A stretch of 64,000 nt of DNA, taken from positions 62,001-126,000 of the forward strand of contig NZ_JABFNN010000030.1 of the NCBI RefSeq assembly GCF_013090115.1, in the 5' to 3' direction. This stretch comes from Flagellimonas amphidinii. GTDB taxonomy: Bacteria > Bacteroidota > Bacteroidia > Flavobacteriales > Flavobacteriaceae. Positions 62,047 to 64,000 of this stretch are shown here, in pieces; position 1 is the first letter of the stretch, and each line of letters starts with the position of its first letter. The notes under the pieces are model-generated. The model saw only the letters and a program-made list of their open reading frames with translations. It did no database searches and was not told the DNA's origin. The position numbers and the translations under genes are program-made.

Positions 62047-63299
62047 TTGGAATCAATTTCTAGCTGAAAGACTTTTTGGATAAGTTCAAGACTGTCTTCC
62101 GTATCTACTTCTGAGCTTTTCAGGTGGTTGGCAAATTGCTTGGTTATTTTTTGAATGATGCGCTCTGAAATCATCTCTGCCTGATGTTGGTCAAAATCAG
62201 ATATTTTTTTGGAATGAAAATCAATCTCCTCTGCCTTCATGGTCTTGAGTTTTTCCTTGAGCGCATTAATTACAGGTGCAAACTTTCGAGTTTCCAACCA
62301 TTTTAAAAAGTCCTTTTTTACACTCTCGATGATTCCTTGTGCCTTTGGAATATCTTTTTTACGCTGTGCAAGTGTCTCATCCGTTATTTGCGAAAGCTGG
62401 TCCAAGTGTACCAAAGAAATATTTTCTAGATCTAAAACATCATCAGAAACATTTTTTGGCACAGAAAGATCTAAAATCAATAAAGGTTTTTTGGTGTGGA
62501 TGAGTGCTTTTGAAATGGTGGGCAATTGAGCTCCGGTGGCCACGACCAAGATATCTGTTTTTCTTATTTCCGTTTGCAGATCACCGTAATCCTTCACGGT
62601 GAGTTTGAACTTTCCAGCAATGGCCTCTGCCTTTTCCCGAGTCCTATTGATTAAGGTAATATGGGAATTGTTGGAATGTTTGATGAGGTTTTCGCAAGTG
62701 TTTCTTCCAATTTTCCCTGTTCCAAACAGTAAAATGTTCTTATCAGAAATATTGGGAATAGTGTTCAAAATATATTTTACCGATGCAAAAGCCACAGAGG
62801 TAGCTCCAGAGGACAGGTCGGTTTCATTTTTGATGCGCTTGCTGGCCTGAATCACTGCATTGCACAAACGCTCCAAAAACGGGTTGGCCATGTCTTGTTT
62901 TTTAGAGCGATAAAATCCTTGTTTAATTTGACTTATGATTTCAAAATCTCCAAGAATTTGGCTGTCCAAGCCAGTTCCCACTTTGAACATATGTGAAATA
63001 GCATCATGATTTTTATACACATAGGCCACTTTTTGAAACTCTTCGACCGTGCCAAGAGTCTCCTCACAAAGTAATTTAATAAGCTGATAAGGATGTTGGG
63101 CAAAACCGTAGAGTTCCGTTCTGTTGCATGTGGAGATTGCCAAAAGGCCATCAACCCCAAGCTCTTTGGCTTTGACCATGACACTGTCTATGGCCGGAAC
63201 ATCCAAACTAAACTTTCCCCTAACCTCTGCATCTGCCTTCTTGTAACTAAGCCCAATAGCATAGAAGGAATTATGTCGTGAAATATGGTAGTTCCTCAT
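62043..63299 (-). CDS. hemA: Glutamyl-tRNA reductase
   Basis: 418 residues. It makes glutamate-1-semialdehyde from glutamyl-tRNA, the first step of the C5 heme pathway. Catalytic Cys58 is in ISTCNRTELYG. The NADPH domain has LLFGTGKIGRNTCENL, and the C-terminal dimerisation domain follows. It is the first gene of the operon, so its promoter, in the 200-bp divergent region with the AraC gene, controls heme supply. hemL is not in this window. Confidence 0.97.
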   Translation of the reverse strand: MRNYHISRHNSFYAIGLSYKKADAEVRGKFSLDVPAIDSVMVKAKELGVDGLLAISTCNRTELYGFAQHPYQLIKLLCEETLGTVEEFQKVAYVYKNHDAISHMFKVGTGLDSQILGDFEIISQIKQGFYRSKKQDMANPFLERLCNAVIQASKRIKNETDLSSGATSVAFASVKYILNTIPNISDKNILLFGTGKIGRNTCENLIKHSNNSHITLINRTREKAEAIAGKFKLTVKDYGDLQTEIRKTDILVVATGAQLPTISKALIHTKKPLLILDLSVPKNVSDDVLDLENISLVHLDQLSQITDETLAQRKKDIPKAQGIIESVKKDFLKWLETRKFAPVINALKEKLKTMKAEEIDFHSKKISDFDQHQAEMISERIIQKITKQFANHLKSSEVDTEDSLELIQKVFQLEIDSK

Positions 63300-63343
63300 A
63301 AAGGATAAAAATCGTGACGCAAAAATAAAAGCATTGTTTCTTA

Positions 63344-63401
63344 AAAAATAACGCCAGCGGAACTATTAATGACAAACACAAGTGCCTTTAGCGTTATTTT
63401 T
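63344..63401. repeat. Inverted repeat in the hemA upstream region
   Basis: AAAAATAACGC (63344-63354) and GCGTTATTTTT (63391-63401) are perfectly complementary over 11 bp with a 36-bp spacer. It is 45-102 bp before the hemA ATG, so it may lie in the 5' leader of the heme operon or act as a paired protein site. Confidence 0.45.
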
Positions 63402-63434
63402 GGCTAAATCTGCCAAAAACACTGATTTTATTGA

Positions 63435-63442
63435 TATATTTG
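63435..63442 (+). promoter_or_regulatory. Probable -7 element of the AraC-family gene
   Basis: TATATTTG matches TAnnTTTG. The predicted start near 63448 coincides with the beginning of the palindromes, so a protein bound there would block transcription. No -33 TTG at normal distance was found. Confidence 0.45.
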
Positions 63443-63446
63443 ATGT

Positions 63447-63476
63447 ACTCTAAATTAATTTAGAGTCATTCTAAAT
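63447..63476. promoter_or_regulatory. Overlapping palindromes with Fur-like geometry in the hemA/AraC divergent region
   Basis: ACTCTAAATTAATTTAGAGT (63447-63466) is a perfect 20-bp palindrome. Its right half is shared with ATTTAGAGTCATTCTAAAT (63458-63476), a 9-1-9 dyad with one mismatch, the geometry of Fur-family boxes. In total three TCTAAAT/ATTTAGA half-sites lie in 28 bp. Iron control is inferred. Confidence 0.55.
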
Positions 63477-63500
63477 AGAGCTTTTAATCAAAATAAATAC

Positions 63501-64000
63501 ATGATATCCATGAAAAATGTCGCCAAAGGTTCATATAGGGAAGTGTTGGTTGAAGATGGTTTTTATGTCCTTAAAATTCAGAATGATACGGATGAACCGA
63601 AAGTTATTGAGCGTGAAATTGACAGTTCTTTCATTCAGTTTCATTTTTGTTTAAAGGGAGAGTCCAAATTCTATTTTAATCAAGGAGCCTATCATTTAGA
63701 AGTTTCGGAAGAAAATTCTTTACTACTTTATAATACGCAGAAAGACTTGCCATTACATTTAATGGTATCTCCAAAAACTTGGCTGTTATCAGTAGTGATG
63801 ACGATACGGAACTTTCATTCTCTTTTTTCATCCGAAGCCAGTTATATTCCTTTTTTGAGCGAGGAGAACAAGGAAAAGAAATACTATTCCCAAGAAGTTG
63901 TTTCACCGGCCATTGCTGTTGTGTTGAGCCAATTGATGAACTACAATTTACATCCGTCCATCAAACAATTATATGTAAAGGGAAAGGTTTACGAATTGAT
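63501..64000 (+). CDS. AraC-family transcriptional regulator, C-terminus cut by window edge
   Basis: At least 166 residues from ATG at 63501 (alternative 63510), open to the window edge. The visible N-terminal domain (SSFIQFHFCLKGESKFYFNQGAYHLEVSEENSLLLYN) is the sensory cupin-like part seen in PchR-type AraC regulators, which sense iron-siderophore in Gram-negative bacteria. The DNA-binding part lies outside the window. It is divergent from hemA, a pairing common in Flavobacteriaceae, so it probably regulates iron or heme supply. Palindromes lie about 25-55 bp before it. Confidence 0.75.
   Translation, partial: MISMKNVAKGSYREVLVEDGFYVLKIQNDTDEPKVIEREIDSSFIQFHFCLKGESKFYFNQGAYHLEVSEENSLLLYNTQKDLPLHLMVSPKTWLLSVVMTIRNFHSLFSSEASYIPFLSEENKEKKYYSQEVVSPAIAVVLSQLMNYNLHPSIKQLYVKGKVYEL

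Noticed and set aside
1..64000. CRISPR arrays, insertion-sequence transposases, rRNA genes or a replication origin
   Set aside because: No regularly spaced repeats, transposase frames, rRNA-like blocks or clustered DnaA-type boxes were noticed while reading.

Overview
This window is a stretch of chromosome from a marine-type member of the Flavobacteriaceae (Bacteroidota). The evidence is the gliding and type IX secretion lipoprotein gene gldH beside a PSP1-domain gene and a class A penicillin-binding protein, a protease with a C-terminal type IX sorting domain, three-subunit sdhCAB, Bacteroidota-only families (DUF3078, DUF2480), weak ribosome binding sites, and several promoters of the Bacteroidota form TTG/TTTG-N(18-20)-TAnnTTTG. 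Base composition is about 40% GC. The long heme operon next to an AraC gene suggests a Muricauda/Allomuricauda-like relative, but the genus cannot be fixed by eye.

Layout. 1-2256 (minus): a truncated anti-sigma-like outer-membrane protein, an ECF sigma factor and a small lipoprotein. 2351-8812: recA, then trhO, ricT-like PSP1, gldH and PBP1A, ending in a terminator. 8852-10626: the two subunits of a succinyl-CoA:3-ketoacid CoA-transferase, split by a four-helix-bundle gene that lies between near-perfect 15-bp inverted repeats. 10627-13740: a small accessory region with a 35-codon transcription unit, a GNAT enzyme, a divergent pair of DNA-binding genes with two identical operators between them (an immunity-switch layout), a Vsr-like nuclease and a tail-fibre-like secreted protein. 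13771-17250: sdhCAB. 17358-22741: four secreted proteins or lipoproteins, one collagen-like, divergent from a LytTR two-component system.

22860-32690: rimK with an aspartoacylase-like partner, a VPS10/BNR propeller protein, aminopeptidase P, yjdM, brnQ and small proteins. 32826-36550: thiL and two propeller-like lipoproteins. 36631-44307: a SUF iron-sulfur assembly operon (sufA, B, C, D, S, E, a DUF59 gene, DUF2480, DUF3078). 44528-54352: hflX, an EEP-family enzyme, a secreted subtilase, a PolB-like exonuclease, ogt, a CNNM-type CBS protein, a beta-barrel protein and a DM13 lipoprotein.

54417-63299 (minus): a tightly packed ten-gene operon, hemA-hemC-hemD-hemE-DUF6973-GNAT-hemF-phzF-hemB-serine hydrolase. 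It diverges from a truncated AraC regulator, with overlapping palindromes of Fur-like geometry in between. Iron-sulfur assembly, succinate dehydrogenase and tetrapyrrole synthesis therefore lie within about 50 kb.

The most notable signals not explained by standard annotation are the cassette that splits the CoA-transferase genes, the two-operator switch at 11.4-12.6 kb, the heme/AraC palindromes, the direct repeats ahead of the LytTR regulator, and two very small transcription units with strong terminators. No tRNA, rRNA, CRISPR array, insertion-sequence transposase or replication origin was recognised.
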